The position numbers were made by a program, and so were the translations under genes. DNA of 64,000 nucleotides from positions 307,879-371,878 of the forward strand of contig NZ_LMRR01000002.1 in assembly GCF_001426085.1 (NCBI RefSeq), given 5' to 3'. The DNA comes from Rhodococcus sp. Leaf278 (GTDB lineage Bacteria > Actinomycetota > Actinomycetes > Mycobacteriales > Mycobacteriaceae). Within the stretch, counting starts at the first letter, position 1, and each line of letters starts with the position of its first letter. The notes beneath the pieces were generated by a model. It had not been told where the DNA came from and did not search any database. It was given only the letters and a program-made list of their open reading frames with translations. Shown piece by piece: positions 25,425-34,465 of the stretch.

Positions 25425-27572
25425 TCAACCGACGTCCATCATCCGCACGGCCGCAGCGACGATCTCGTCCTCCGACAGGAGGACGAGATCGGCCGCACCG
25501 CCGAGAGGGACGAACGAATTCGCGCTCGACACTCGGGTGATGGCACCGTCATAGCCACCCTCTACGAGAGCGGTCACGACGCCCTCCCCCACTCCCCCGT
25601 CGTGCCGGGTCTCGTCGGCGATCAGCACTCGATCGAAACGTGCAAGCCGGTGCAACAAATCCTCGGCCGGAAGGGGAACTATCCAACGTAGGTCCACGAC
25701 CGTCACCGCAATCCCGCGTTCGCGCAACGTCGACGCCGCGCATCGGCTCATCACCACTCCGTTGCCGAACGTGACGATGGCCAGATCATCTCCGTCGAGA
25801 TGGCTTGCGGCGGTGCCGAAATTAACCGATGCTTCGTCGATGCAGCGCAGTGCGCCGTCGCCGTCGAGCAGATCAGTGCGGTGATAGAGCGCAATGGGCT
25901 CCAGAAATACGCACACTCGCCCCTCCTCAACGGCCAGTGCCACACAGGTTCTCAGAAGACCGGCGGCCTCGGCCGCCGAACTCGGAACCGCAACCACGAT
26001 GCCCGGAATGTCGCGTAGAACGGCGACCGCGTTGTCGTTGTGGAAGTGCCCACCGAAACCGCGTTGATACGCCAGACCGGCGACACGCACGACCATCCCG
26101 TTGGTGAACTGCGCATCCGAGAAGAACTTGAGCGACGCGGCCTCACCGCGCAATTGGTCCTCGGCATTGTGCAGGTACGCCAAATACTGTATCTCCGGTA
26201 TCGGGACGAAGCCGGCGAGCGCAGCACCCAGGGCGGTGCCGAGCACCGTCTGCTCGTCGAGTAGCGTGTCGAAAACTCGTGCTGCGCCGAACTTCTTGCG
26301 CAAACCCTTCGTGACGCCGTAGACGCCACCTTTGACGGCCACGTCCTCGCCGAACACGAGCACGTCCGGTCGCGCCGTCATGATGTCGGTGAGGGTCCTA
26401 TTGATCATGGCGGCGAGTGTCAGACGGTCCCCGACCACTGCAGGTCGAAGGCTCTGTTCGGTGGCGGTTACAGCAGTCGGTCGCCGATCGGTGAGCGGAG
26501 CCATCACGGCCTCTGCGGTCGACAGTCGCGTCGATTCGCCGGAGCGCAGGGAGTCGGCCGTCGCCTCGGCCTCGCTCATCACGGTCTCGCGCATCGTCTG
26601 GTAGCGGCCCTCGACGTCGGCGACGGTCAGGATCCCGGCGTCGACCAACGCACGAGCACTGGCCAGCAACGGATCTCGCTCGTAGTCACCGATGATGTCC
26701 GCACTCGAGCGGTAGGCGAGTTCGGCATCCGAGCCGGCGTGTCCCATCAGCCGCACCGTCTCGAGGTGGAGGACTACCGGACGCCGCCTCGCCCGTACCG
26801 TTGCAACCGCGTCGTCGACGGTGCGCATCAGTGCTACCGGATCGTCGCCGTCGGCCCGCACGTACTCGATGGACGCAAATCGGCTGAGCGACTGAGCGAT
26901 CCATCCCCGCGGCGATCGGGTACTGATGCCGATCCCGTTGTCCTCGCAGACGAACAGGATCGGCATCGGAACGGACTGATGCGCACAGTAGGCAGCCGAA
27001 TTGAGCGCACCCACCGTCGTCGAATGGTTGGCCGAAGCGTCACCGAAGCTGCACACCACAACGGCGTTCTCGGGCCATGGAGTTCGGTGACGCAGCGCCT
27101 TCGCCCGACCGAGCGCGAACGCCAGGCCGACCGCGCGCGGCACCTGGGACCCGATCGTCGACGTCTGCGGGACGATGCCCAGAGCCGGATGTCCGAACAC
27201 CTTGTGGCGACCGCCGGACATGGGGTCGCGAGTCGAGGCGACCAGACTCGCCAGCACGTCCCGAATGGGGGTCGAATCCGAGTACTGTTGTGCACGTGCG
27301 GCATAGAAGCCACCGGAGCGGTAGTGCAGTAACGCCGGGTCGGTGACCTCGGTTGCTGCCCCGACGGCTGCGTTGGCTTCGTGGCCGGACGATCCGATGG
27401 TGTAGTAACCGAAGCCCTCGGATTGCAACCACCGGGCCGCGAAGTCGAGATGCCGGCTGGCGAGCTGCGCATCGAAGTACCGGAGCAGACGATCCGGGTC
27501 GGCGACGACGGACCCACCGGACCGGGCGGACCGAACCTGCTTCAGGAAGTACTCGTCGATCGCCTCGGCCAC
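25425..27572 (-). CDS. Fused 2-oxoacid dehydrogenase E1 alpha-beta
   Basis: A 715-residue ThDP enzyme joining both E1 chains. Residues 1 to about 370 are E1 alpha-like, with the ThDP loop CSFGDASANHSTTVGALN; here GDA replaces the common GDG. Residues from about 385 are E1 beta-like (VFGEDVAVKGGVYGVTKGL, EIQYLAYLHNAEDQLRG, VVDLRWIVPLPAEDL). The start is GTG at 27572. It lies 52 bases downstream of the E2 gene on the same strand, so it is a second E1 beside the split E1 alpha/E1 beta. It may use the same E2 with another 2-oxoacid, or replace the split form under other conditions. No E3 gene is present. Confidence 0.85.
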   Translation of the reverse strand: MAEAIDEYFLKQVRSARSGGSVVADPDRLLRYFDAQLASRHLDFAARWLQSEGFGYYTIGSSGHEANAAVGAATEVTDPALLHYRSGGFYAARAQQYSDSTPIRDVLASLVASTRDPMSGGRHKVFGHPALGIVPQTSTIGSQVPRAVGLAFALGRAKALRHRTPWPENAVVVCSFGDASANHSTTVGALNSAAYCAHQSVPMPILFVCEDNGIGISTRSPRGWIAQSLSRFASIEYVRADGDDPVALMRTVDDAVATVRARRRPVVLHLETVRLMGHAGSDAELAYRSSADIIGDYERDPLLASARALVDAGILTVADVEGRYQTMRETVMSEAEATADSLRSGESTRLSTAEAVMAPLTDRRPTAVTATEQSLRPAVVGDRLTLAAMINRTLTDIMTARPDVLVFGEDVAVKGGVYGVTKGLRKKFGAARVFDTLLDEQTVLGTALGAALAGFVPIPEIQYLAYLHNAEDQLRGEAASLKFFSDAQFTNGMVVRVAGLAYQRGFGGHFHNDNAVAVLRDIPGIVVAVPSSAAEAAGLLRTCVALAVEEGRVCVFLEPIALYHRTDLLDGDGALRCIDEASVNFGTAASHLDGDDLAIVTFGNGVVMSRCAASTLRERGIAVTVVDLRWIVPLPAEDLLHRLARFDRVLIADETRHDGGVGEGVVTALVEGGYDGAITRVSSANSFVPLGGAADLVLLSEDEIVAAAVRMMDVG

Positions 27573-27624
27573 TCTCGCACCCTTGTCTCTGTCGAGCTGT
27601 CTCCAGCGAGCCGAGCTGCCTGCA

Positions 27625-28905
27625 TCAGCTCAGGGCGATCATATCCATCGGACTACTGAGCAACCGACCGACGAGCGCAAGGAACTGCGATCCCTGCTGA
27701 CCGTCGACGAGACGGTGATCGAACGACAGGGACAGCGTCGTCACCGAACGCAGAGCGATGGCACCCTCATGTTCCCACGGCATTCGGCGAATCGAACCGA
27801 AGCACAGGATGGCCGCTTCGCCGGGATTGAGAATGGGCGTCCCGGCGTCGACTCCGAACACGCCGACGTTGGTGATCGTGATCGTGCCGTCGGCGAGGTC
27901 GGCCGGACTGCTCTTACCTTCCTTCGCGGTACGCGTCAGATCTGCCAGTGCACGCGCGATGTCCACCAACGAGAGCTCGTGTGCGTCCTTGATGTTCGGC
28001 ACCATCAGGCCGCGTGGAGTCGCCGCGGCGATGCCCAGGTTGACGTAGTGCTTGGTGACGATCTCCTGAGCCGCCTCGTCCCAGGACGAGTTGAGGGACG
28101 GATTCGATTTCAGGGCAACGAGAACTGCCTTGGACACCAGCGCCAGCGGTGTCAGGCGCACATCCGTGAAGTGGTCGGACGCTCGCAGCGAATCCAGCAG
28201 TTCCAGAGTCTCGGTGACGTCCACCGTGACGAACTCGGTGACGTGCGGGGCCGTGAACGCACTGCGCACCATCGCATCCGCCGTGTGCTTGCGCACGCCC
28301 TTGATCGGGGTGCGCTCTTCGCGGCCGCGCCTCTGAGGGACCTGCTCGGCGGCTGTGGGTTCGCCCTGCAGGTACGACTCGACGTCCTCGCGGGTGACGT
28401 CGCCGCGAGCTCCGGTCGCGGGTACCTCGGCAAGGTCGACGGCGTTGTCCTTGGCCATCTTTCGGACCGGCGGTGCGGCGAGCGGCTTTCCGTTCTGCCC
28501 GTTCGGTGACGCAGTGACCGGTGGTGTTCCCCGGCCTCCGCGTCGACTCGAGCCTTCCTTCGCCACGCCGTAGCCGACGAGAACCGGGACGCGTTCGTCA
28601 CTGTCTTCGGCCGGGCTTGCTTCCTCCACACCTGGTACAGCTGTGTCATCTTCACTGTCGCCGCCGACTCGGATGTCGATGATCGGTACCCCGACCTCGA
28701 CGGTGTCGCCCTCCGAGACATGCAGCGCGACAACCACCCCCGCGAACGGTGAGGGAAGTTCGACGGCGGCTTTGGCCGTTTCGACCTCGGCGATGTTCTG
28801 GTTCAACTCGATCGTGTCACCGACGGCGACGAGCCAGGTCAACAGGTCGGCCTCGGTGAGGCCCTCCCCGAGGTCGGGCAACGGAAAACTCTGGATGGTG
28901 GGCAT
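27625..28905 (-). CDS. bkdC: 2-oxoacid dehydrogenase E2, branched-chain type
   Basis: Dihydrolipoamide acyltransferase of 426 residues. A single lipoyl domain carries the lipoyl lysine K45 in EVETAKAAVELP. A Ser/Pro/Gly-rich linker leads to a peripheral-subunit-binding domain (VRKMAKDNAVDLAEV). The C-terminal catalytic domain ends with LSLSFDHRLVDGQQG (His-x3-Asp). The ATG at 28905 gives a normal lipoyl N-terminus (PDLGEGLTEAD). It accepts the acyl group from E1 and passes it to CoA, giving isobutyryl-, isovaleryl- or 2-methylbutyryl-CoA. It is 44 bases downstream of E1 beta. Confidence 0.92.
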   Translation of the reverse strand: MPTIQSFPLPDLGEGLTEADLLTWLVAVGDTIELNQNIAEVETAKAAVELPSPFAGVVVALHVSEGDTVEVGVPIIDIRVGGDSEDDTAVPGVEEASPAEDSDERVPVLVGYGVAKEGSSRRGGRGTPPVTASPNGQNGKPLAAPPVRKMAKDNAVDLAEVPATGARGDVTREDVESYLQGEPTAAEQVPQRRGREERTPIKGVRKHTADAMVRSAFTAPHVTEFVTVDVTETLELLDSLRASDHFTDVRLTPLALVSKAVLVALKSNPSLNSSWDEAAQEIVTKHYVNLGIAAATPRGLMVPNIKDAHELSLVDIARALADLTRTAKEGKSSPADLADGTITITNVGVFGVDAGTPILNPGEAAILCFGSIRRMPWEHEGAIALRSVTTLSLSFDHRLVDGQQGSQFLALVGRLLSSPMDMIALS

Positions 28906-28949
28906 CGTCGAATCCTGTTCGGTGTCTGTCGGCGGCAGCGAGCGGAAGG

Positions 28950-29954
28950 TCAGTGGGAGCGGCAGCGGTCGACCGCGTCGAGAATCCGGTCGACGTCGGG
29001 CAGATAGAACTTCTCGAGCTTCGACGCGGGGTACGGGGTCCCGAAGCCGCCGACGCGCAGTACCGGTGCCTCCAGGTTGTAGAAGCAGCGTTCGGAGATC
29101 CGTGCGGCGATCTCGGAGCCGATACCCATGAAGACCGGTGCCTCGTGTGTGACGACCAGACGTCCGGTCTTGCGCACCGAGGCTTCGATGGTTTCGAAGT
29201 CGATCGGGGAGAGCGAGCGCAGATCGACGACCTCGATGGAGATTCCCTCGTGGGCAGCAACTTCGGCGGCCTTGCGGGCGGTGGCGACAAGCGGGCCGTA
29301 AGCGATGAGGGTTACGTCCGTGCCCTCGGTGACCACCCGGGCCTGGTGCAGCGGGTACGACGCGTCGAGGTCGGTGGAGTCCAGGTCGATCGCGCTCTTC
29401 TCCCAGTATCGCCGCTTCGGCTCGAAGAACAACACGGGGTCGTCGCTGGCAATGGCCTGCTGGATCATCGAGTAACCATCCGCGGAATTGCTGCAGGTGA
29501 CGACGCGAAGGCCCGCGGTCTGCGCGAAGTAGCCCTCGGGAGACTCCGAGTGATGTTCGACCGCACCGATTCCGCCGCCGTAGGGCACGCGAATCGTCAT
29601 CGGAATCTTGACGTTGCCACTCGTTCGGTAGTGCAGTTTGGCGACCTGCGAGACGATCTGGTCGAAGGCCGGGTAGATGAAGCCGTCGAACTGGATCTCG
29701 CACACCGGCCGAAATCCCCGCATCGCGAGTCCGACTGCGGTGCCGACGATTCCCGATTCCGCCAGCGGCATGTCGAGTACTCGACCGGGTCCGAAGTCCT
29801 TCTGCAGTCCGTCGGTGACGCGGAAGACGCCGCCGAGCTTGCCGATGTCCTCACCCATCAGCAGGACTTTCGGGTCGTTCTCCATCGCTCGTCGCAGACC
29901 TGCATTGATGGCCTTGCCCAACGGAAGACTGGTGGGCCGTTCCAGGGTGGTCAT
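28950..29954 (-). CDS. bkdB: 2-oxoacid dehydrogenase E1 beta
   Basis: E1 beta subunit of 334 residues. Family blocks are VLLMGEDIGKLGGVFRVTDGLQ, the active-site loop RVPYGGGIGAVEHHSESPEGYF and the C-terminal VVDLRSLSPIDFETIEASVRKTGRLVV region. It forms the heterotetramer with E1 alpha and shapes the 2-oxoacid pocket. The ATG has GAAGGAG upstream and overlaps the TGA of the E1 alpha gene (ATGA). Branched-chain specificity is inferred from the neighbouring valine dehydrogenase and from resemblance to Bkd proteins. Confidence 0.92.
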   Translation of the reverse strand: MTTLERPTSLPLGKAINAGLRRAMENDPKVLLMGEDIGKLGGVFRVTDGLQKDFGPGRVLDMPLAESGIVGTAVGLAMRGFRPVCEIQFDGFIYPAFDQIVSQVAKLHYRTSGNVKIPMTIRVPYGGGIGAVEHHSESPEGYFAQTAGLRVVTCSNSADGYSMIQQAIASDDPVLFFEPKRRYWEKSAIDLDSTDLDASYPLHQARVVTEGTDVTLIAYGPLVATARKAAEVAAHEGISIEVVDLRSLSPIDFETIEASVRKTGRLVVTHEAPVFMGIGSEIAARISERCFYNLEAPVLRVGGFGTPYPASKLEKFYLPDVDRILDAVDRCRSH

Positions 29955-31033
29955 GACGTAGCTCCTTCGAATCCGGCTTGGTACGAGGCGAATTGGGCCC
30001 GCTCATCGTCAAGGAGGGGGTGTGGATCGGCGTAGACGTTGTCGAACACCGACATCGCTTCCGGCTCGACGGTCTCGAGGCACCCACGGCGAAGTTCCGC
30101 AGCGACGTCGTCGGCGGTGCGCTTCACCGACGCGGCGAACGCGTCGTCGAACACGCCGATTCGCTTGAGCAGCTTCTCGATTCGGTCGATCGGATCCTTG
30201 GCGCGCCATTCGTCGTCGGTGGCACCGGAGCGGTATCGCGTCGGATCGTCGGACGTGGTGTGCGGGCCCATTCGGTAGGTGACGGCCTCGATGAGCGTCG
30301 GGCCGCTGCCCTCTCGGGCTCGAGCGAGGGCGGCTCTGGTCACGGCCAGGACGGCGAGAACGTCGTTGCCGTCGACACGTACCGACGGGATTCCGTATCC
30401 CTCGCCGCGGGCGGCGATCGTCGTCTTGGTCTGTACCGTCACCGGTTCGGAGATCGCCCACTGGTTGTTCTGACAGAAGAACACCACCGGCGCATGGAAA
30501 CTGGCGGCGAAACCGAGTGCCTCGGAGATGTCGCCCTGGCTGGTTGCACCGTCACCGAAGTAGGTGATGGCCGCGCCTTCGGCTCCTTCGAGTTGCATGC
30601 CGATGGCGTATCCGGTTGCGTGCAAGCCCTGAGATCCGACGATGATCGCCGGCGTGGTCATGCGGTATTCGTACGGGTCCCAGCCGGACAGCGTCGATCC
30701 GCGCCAGAACCGGAGCATCTGGGTGGGGTCCACTCCGCGGCAGTAGGCGACGCCGTGCTCGCGGTAGCTCGCGAACACGAAGTCCTCGGAGTCGAGCGCA
30801 CGAGCGGATCCCACCTGCGCCGCTTCCTGACCGAGCAACGGCGCCCACAGACCCAGTTCGCCCTGCCGCTGCAGCGCGGTGGCCTCGGCATCGATGCGCC
30901 GGACGACGACGAGATCGCGGTACATCTCCATCATCGCGGCCGTGTCGATATCGGCGACGAGAGGCGAGTAGGTCTCGTTCCGCACCACTGTTCCCGATTC
31001 TTTGATCAGCTGAACCAGCGAGTTGGTGTTCAT
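29951..31033 (-). CDS. bkdA: 2-oxoacid dehydrogenase E1 alpha
   Basis: ThDP-dependent E1 alpha of 360 residues. The ThDP/Mg motif is YFGDGATSQGDISEALGFAA, the phosphorylatable-loop equivalent is YRMGPHTTSDDPTRYR, and the entry block is QGELGLWAPLLGQEAAQVG. It decarboxylates the 2-oxo acids of Val, Leu and Ile. I took the ATG at 31033 (MNTNSLVQLIKESG); longer frames enter the divergent promoter region. It is the first gene of bkdA-bkdB-bkdC-fused E1 and is divergent from an Lrp-type regulator. Confidence 0.92.
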   Translation of the reverse strand: MNTNSLVQLIKESGTVVRNETYSPLVADIDTAAMMEMYRDLVVVRRIDAEATALQRQGELGLWAPLLGQEAAQVGSARALDSEDFVFASYREHGVAYCRGVDPTQMLRFWRGSTLSGWDPYEYRMTTPAIIVGSQGLHATGYAIGMQLEGAEGAAITYFGDGATSQGDISEALGFAASFHAPVVFFCQNNQWAISEPVTVQTKTTIAARGEGYGIPSVRVDGNDVLAVLAVTRAALARAREGSGPTLIEAVTYRMGPHTTSDDPTRYRSGATDDEWRAKDPIDRIEKLLKRIGVFDDAFAASVKRTADDVAAELRRGCLETVEPEAMSVFDNVYADPHPLLDDERAQFASYQAGFEGATS

Positions 31034-31167
31034 GGTCCTGGCACTCTCCGTCCTGATGTGATGTCCTTCACAAGGACACCACCGACATCCAGAGTGCACA
31101 AGTGATGACTTCGAGACTGAGCAGCGTGCACAATATTGCGAGTCGACGGAGCTACAGGAAGTGCGCA
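31034..31167. promoter_or_regulatory. Divergent bkd / lrp promoter region
   Basis: 134 bases between E1 alpha and the Lrp gene. GTGCACAA occurs twice in the same orientation (about 31095 and 31126), the second followed by TATTGC to give a dyad around CAATATTG. These are plausible binding sites for the adjacent Lrp regulator. Confidence 0.4.
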
Positions 31168-31647
31168 ATGACCGATTTGGACAAGACCGACGCCAAGCTT
31201 CTCCTCGCCCTCTGCTCGAAGCCTCGCGCCACCGGGGTCGAACTCGCCACGACACTGGGCTTGTCGCGCAACACCGTCCAGGCGCGTCTCGGTCGATGGG
31301 ACGACAAGGGCTCACTCACCCCGATCGATCACCGCATCCCACCGAAGTCGCTGGGGCGACCCCTGCAGGCGTTCGTCACCGCACGGGTCAATCAGCACAT
31401 GCTGGCCGCGGTCACCGAGAATCTCCGCACCATCCCCGAGGTACTCGAGGTGTTCGGACTGTCCGGAGCTGCAGATATGCACATCCGCATCGCCGCCGTC
31501 GACGCCGACGACCTGTATCGCATAGCCGGCTTGATTCTCGAGATACCCGGAGTCGAGCGCACCAACATGTCCATCGCCATGTCGGAATTGATCCAATACC
31601 GCACCAAGCCGTTGCTCGAACAGCTCGCCGAAGACGGCCGACGCTGA
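31168..31647 (+). CDS. Lrp/AsnC-family regulator of the bkd genes
   Basis: Regulator of 159 residues: N-terminal helix-turn-helix (GVELATTLGLSRNTVQARLGRWDDKG) and RAM domain (VFGLSGAADMHIRIAAVDADDLY). The ATG at 31168 has an AGGAAG site; the frame upstream to 31102 lies in the promoter region. It is divergent from bkdA and upstream of valine dehydrogenase in the same direction. Lrp-type activators that respond to branched-chain amino acids control bkd operons elsewhere (BkdR of Pseudomonas), which supports that role here. Confidence 0.88.
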   Translation: MTDLDKTDAKLLLALCSKPRATGVELATTLGLSRNTVQARLGRWDDKGSLTPIDHRIPPKSLGRPLQAFVTARVNQHMLAAVTENLRTIPEVLEVFGLSGAADMHIRIAAVDADDLYRIAGLILEIPGVERTNMSIAMSELIQYRTKPLLEQLAEDGRR

Positions 31648-31813
31648 GCAGGCAGACCAGCTCTGCCAGACCGATTCGCTCGCCACCGTGCAAGATGCAT
31701 GATCTCGGCAACGGCGGTTGACCAGCGTGCACGTTCACGGCAGCCTACGACGGACATGATCCCGGATACCACCCATTTCCGGTACCGCCGCCTCACCACC
31801 GAAAGAGACGCCT

Positions 31814-32923
31814 GTGTCCGTCGTTGCCGACCGCCCCGCCGCCGTGACCACCCCGCCCGACCACCTGCAGTCAGGTGTCTTCGATCGTTCCGACATGCCG
31901 CGCGACTCCGCGCACGAGCGTGTCGTGTTCTGCCAGGATCGCGACACCGGGCTGCGCGCGATCATCGCGGTGCATTCCACGACCCTGGGACCGGCGCTCG
32001 GTGGAACGCGCTTCTACCCCTACGCATCCGAGCAGGATGCGCTGACCGATGTACTGCGGCTCTCCCGCGGAATGACGTACAAGGCAGCCGTCGCGGGCGT
32101 CGATCTCGGCGGCGGAAAAGCCGTGATCCTCGGTGATCCCAACGCCATCAAGACCCCGACGCTGTTGAACGCATACGGTCGATTCGTCGAGTCCCTCGGC
32201 GGAACCTACGTCACCGCAGGCGATGTGGGCACCAACAGCAACGATCTCGACATCATCGCCGAAGAGACGGCGCACGTCGTCGGCAAGAACACCACCGCGG
32301 GCGGCACCGGAGACAGCGGTCCGCAGACCGCACTCGGAGTCTTCCTGTCACTCCGGGCGGCAGCCGAATCGGTCTGGGGCTCCGACGATCTGACCGGCAA
32401 GCGCGTCGGCGTCGAGGGGGCAGGCAAGGTGGGGTACAACCTCGTGGCCCTGCTTCGTGACGCCGATGCCGAGGTGATCGTCAGTGACTCCTACCCACCC
32501 GCCCTCGATCGCATCGCCCTGGATTTCCCCGGGGTCACCATCGGTTCCGACATCATCGGTGCGGATGTCGACGTCTACGCACCGTGCGCCATGGGCGCCA
32601 CCCTCGACGCCTCCTCGGTAGCCCGATTGACGGCGTCCATCGTCTGCGGCGCGGCCAACAACCAGCTGCTCACACCCGACGTCGAAGCGATGCTGGCGGC
32701 GCGCGGAATCGTGTGGGTACCGGACTACGTCGCCAACGCCGGCGGCCTGATCCAGGTGGAAGGCGAACTGCGCGGCAAGGATTCGGCCCAGGTGATGGCC
32801 ACGATCGGGAAGATCCGCGACACCGTCTCCGGCATCTTCGCCATCGCGCGTGCCGAGGGCATTCTGCTGGGAGCCGCAGCCGATCGTCTGGCCGAAGACC
32901 GGATCGCCGCCGCGCAGGGCTGA
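31814..32923 (+). CDS. vdh: Valine (leucine/phenylalanine-type) dehydrogenase
   Basis: NAD-dependent amino acid dehydrogenase of 369 residues, the Glu/Leu/Phe/Val family. The catalytic region has GPALGGTRFYPY, LSRGMTYKAAVAGVDLGGGKAV with the active-site Lys, and TAGDVGTNSNDLDII. The Rossmann loop is VGVEGAGKVGYNLV. It deaminates valine, leucine or isoleucine to the 2-oxo acids that the divergent Bkd complex oxidises. The GTG start follows GAAAGAG. In actinomycetes the enzyme in this context is valine dehydrogenase; exact substrate preference is inferred. Confidence 0.9.
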   Translation: MSVVADRPAAVTTPPDHLQSGVFDRSDMPRDSAHERVVFCQDRDTGLRAIIAVHSTTLGPALGGTRFYPYASEQDALTDVLRLSRGMTYKAAVAGVDLGGGKAVILGDPNAIKTPTLLNAYGRFVESLGGTYVTAGDVGTNSNDLDIIAEETAHVVGKNTTAGGTGDSGPQTALGVFLSLRAAAESVWGSDDLTGKRVGVEGAGKVGYNLVALLRDADAEVIVSDSYPPALDRIALDFPGVTIGSDIIGADVDVYAPCAMGATLDASSVARLTASIVCGAANNQLLTPDVEAMLAARGIVWVPDYVANAGGLIQVEGELRGKDSAQVMATIGKIRDTVSGIFAIARAEGILLGAAADRLAEDRIAAAQG

Positions 32924-32929
32924 GAGCGG

Positions 32930-33013
32930 GCCGGCACGTGTCGCTCCACTCTGGGCCGTCGATCGGGGTTTTCCGCACGGACGGTCGCAGAGTGGAGCGC
33001 TACGTGCACCGGC
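32930..33013. repeat. Long imperfect palindrome between vdh and gabD
   Basis: CGCTCCACTCTG (32942-32953) pairs exactly with CAGAGTGGAGCG (32988-32999). Outer arms GCCGGCACGTGT and TACGTGCACCGGC extend the pairing with bulges, and the loop is 34 bases. It lies between convergent genes and can act as a bidirectional terminator. Its outer GCACGTG recalls the other palindromes but the inner arms differ. Confidence 0.5.
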
Positions 33014-34464
33014 TACTGCAGCGCGATGTACTTGGTCTCGAGGTATTCCTCGATGCCCTCCGACCCGCCTTCGCGCCCGAAGCCCGATTCCTTGACGCCA
33101 CCGAACGGGGCAGCCGCGTCCGAGATCGCACCGCGATTGACCCCGACCATGCCGGTGTCCAGAGCCTCCGACACCCGGAGGGCGCGGTCGAGGTTCTCGG
33201 TGTAGAAGTACGCCACCAACCCGTAACGGGTGTCGTTGGCGGCCCCCACCGCCTCGTCCTCGGTGTCGAATCCGATCACGGCCGCGACGGGTCCGAAGAT
33301 CTCGTCCTGCAACAGATTCGCATCCGCCGGGATACTGTCGAGAACCGTCGGCGTGTAGAAGAATCCAGGTCCGTCCGGCACCGTGCCGCCCGTGCGCACC
33401 CGAGCACCCTTCGCGACGGCATCGTCGACCAAGGCTGCGACCGTTCTACGCTGTTTGTCGTTGATGAGCGGCCCGATGTCGGTGCCCTCTCGGTCACCCG
33501 CACCGACCGTCAAGGCCTCGATTCGCGCCGTCAATTTCGTGGTGAATTCCTCCCGCACCGAGTTCGCGACATACAGGCGGTTGGCTGCCGTGCAGGCCTC
33601 GCCGCCGTTGCGCATCTTCGCGAGCATTGCCCCGTCCACGGCCGCGTCGATATCCGCGTCGTCGAACACGATGAAGGGGGCATTGCCACCGAGCTCCATC
33701 GACGTCCGCAGCAAACGGTCGGCTGCGCTGCGTACCAACAGCTTTCCGACTCCGGTCGATCCGGTGAACGTGACCTTCCTCAGTCTCGGGTCGTCCATCA
33801 GCGGTCCGGTGACCGCCGCAGCGTCGGAGGCCGGAAGTATCGAGAGCACCCCGCTGGGCAACCCCGCATCGGCGAACACCTGCCCGAGAAGGAGCATCGT
33901 GAGCGGAGTGTCCTCGGCCGGCTTGACGATGACGGTGCATCCGGCAGCCAGGGCGGGCCCGATCTTGCGCGTTCCCATGGCCAACGGAAAGTTCCACGGG
34001 GTGATGGCCAGCACCGGGCCGACGGGCATCTTGGTCACCAGAATTCGGCCGTTGCCTGCCGGCGCAGGGGTGTACCGTCCGCCGATCCGAACGGCTTCCT
34101 CGCTGAACCAGCGTAGGAATTCGCCGCCGTAGTTCACTTCACCGCGGCTCTCCGCCAACGACTTCCCCATTTCGAGGGTCATCAACAAAGCGAAATCGGC
34201 GGCGCGCGCCTGCAGCAGGTCGAAGGCACGCCGCAGAATCTCCGCCCGCTCCCGGGCCGGAGTTGCCGCCCACGCTCCCTGTGCCGCAGCCGCCAGATCG
34301 AGCGCGGTGATCCCGTCGGCCGCCGTGGCGTCGGCGACGGTGGTCAACTCCTCGCCGGTCGCCGGGTTCAGTACCGAGAATCGGGCACCCGACGCCGACG
34401 GAGACTGGGCTCCGCCGAGCCAGAGATCGGTGGGCAGCGAGGCGATCAAATCCTGAGCCGACAT
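33013..34464 (-). CDS. gabD: Succinate-semialdehyde dehydrogenase
   Basis: Aldehyde dehydrogenase of 483 residues. It has ITPWNFPLAMGTRKIGPALAAG, the general base Glu in TSMELGGNAPFIVF, and the catalytic Cys in NGGEACTAANRLYV. The C-terminus FGGVKESGFGREGGSEGIEEYLETKY is typical of GabD. It oxidises succinic semialdehyde to succinate, and may also take glutarate semialdehyde. The ATG at 34464 lies 1 base after the gabT stop codon, so the two are one operon. It completes GABA breakdown. Confidence 0.92.
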   Translation of the reverse strand: MSAQDLIASLPTDLWLGGAQSPSASGARFSVLNPATGEELTTVADATAADGITALDLAAAAQGAWAATPARERAEILRRAFDLLQARAADFALLMTLEMGKSLAESRGEVNYGGEFLRWFSEEAVRIGGRYTPAPAGNGRILVTKMPVGPVLAITPWNFPLAMGTRKIGPALAAGCTVIVKPAEDTPLTMLLLGQVFADAGLPSGVLSILPASDAAAVTGPLMDDPRLRKVTFTGSTGVGKLLVRSAADRLLRTSMELGGNAPFIVFDDADIDAAVDGAMLAKMRNGGEACTAANRLYVANSVREEFTTKLTARIEALTVGAGDREGTDIGPLINDKQRRTVAALVDDAVAKGARVRTGGTVPDGPGFFYTPTVLDSIPADANLLQDEIFGPVAAVIGFDTEDEAVGAANDTRYGLVAYFYTENLDRALRVSEALDTGMVGVNRGAISDAAAPFGGVKESGFGREGGSEGIEEYLETKYIALQ

Positions 34465-34465
34465 G

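Noticed and set aside
27625..29703. A 692-residue version of the E2 protein
   Set aside because: The extra N-terminal part overlaps the E1 beta gene in another frame; the lipoyl domain starts at the ATG at 28905.
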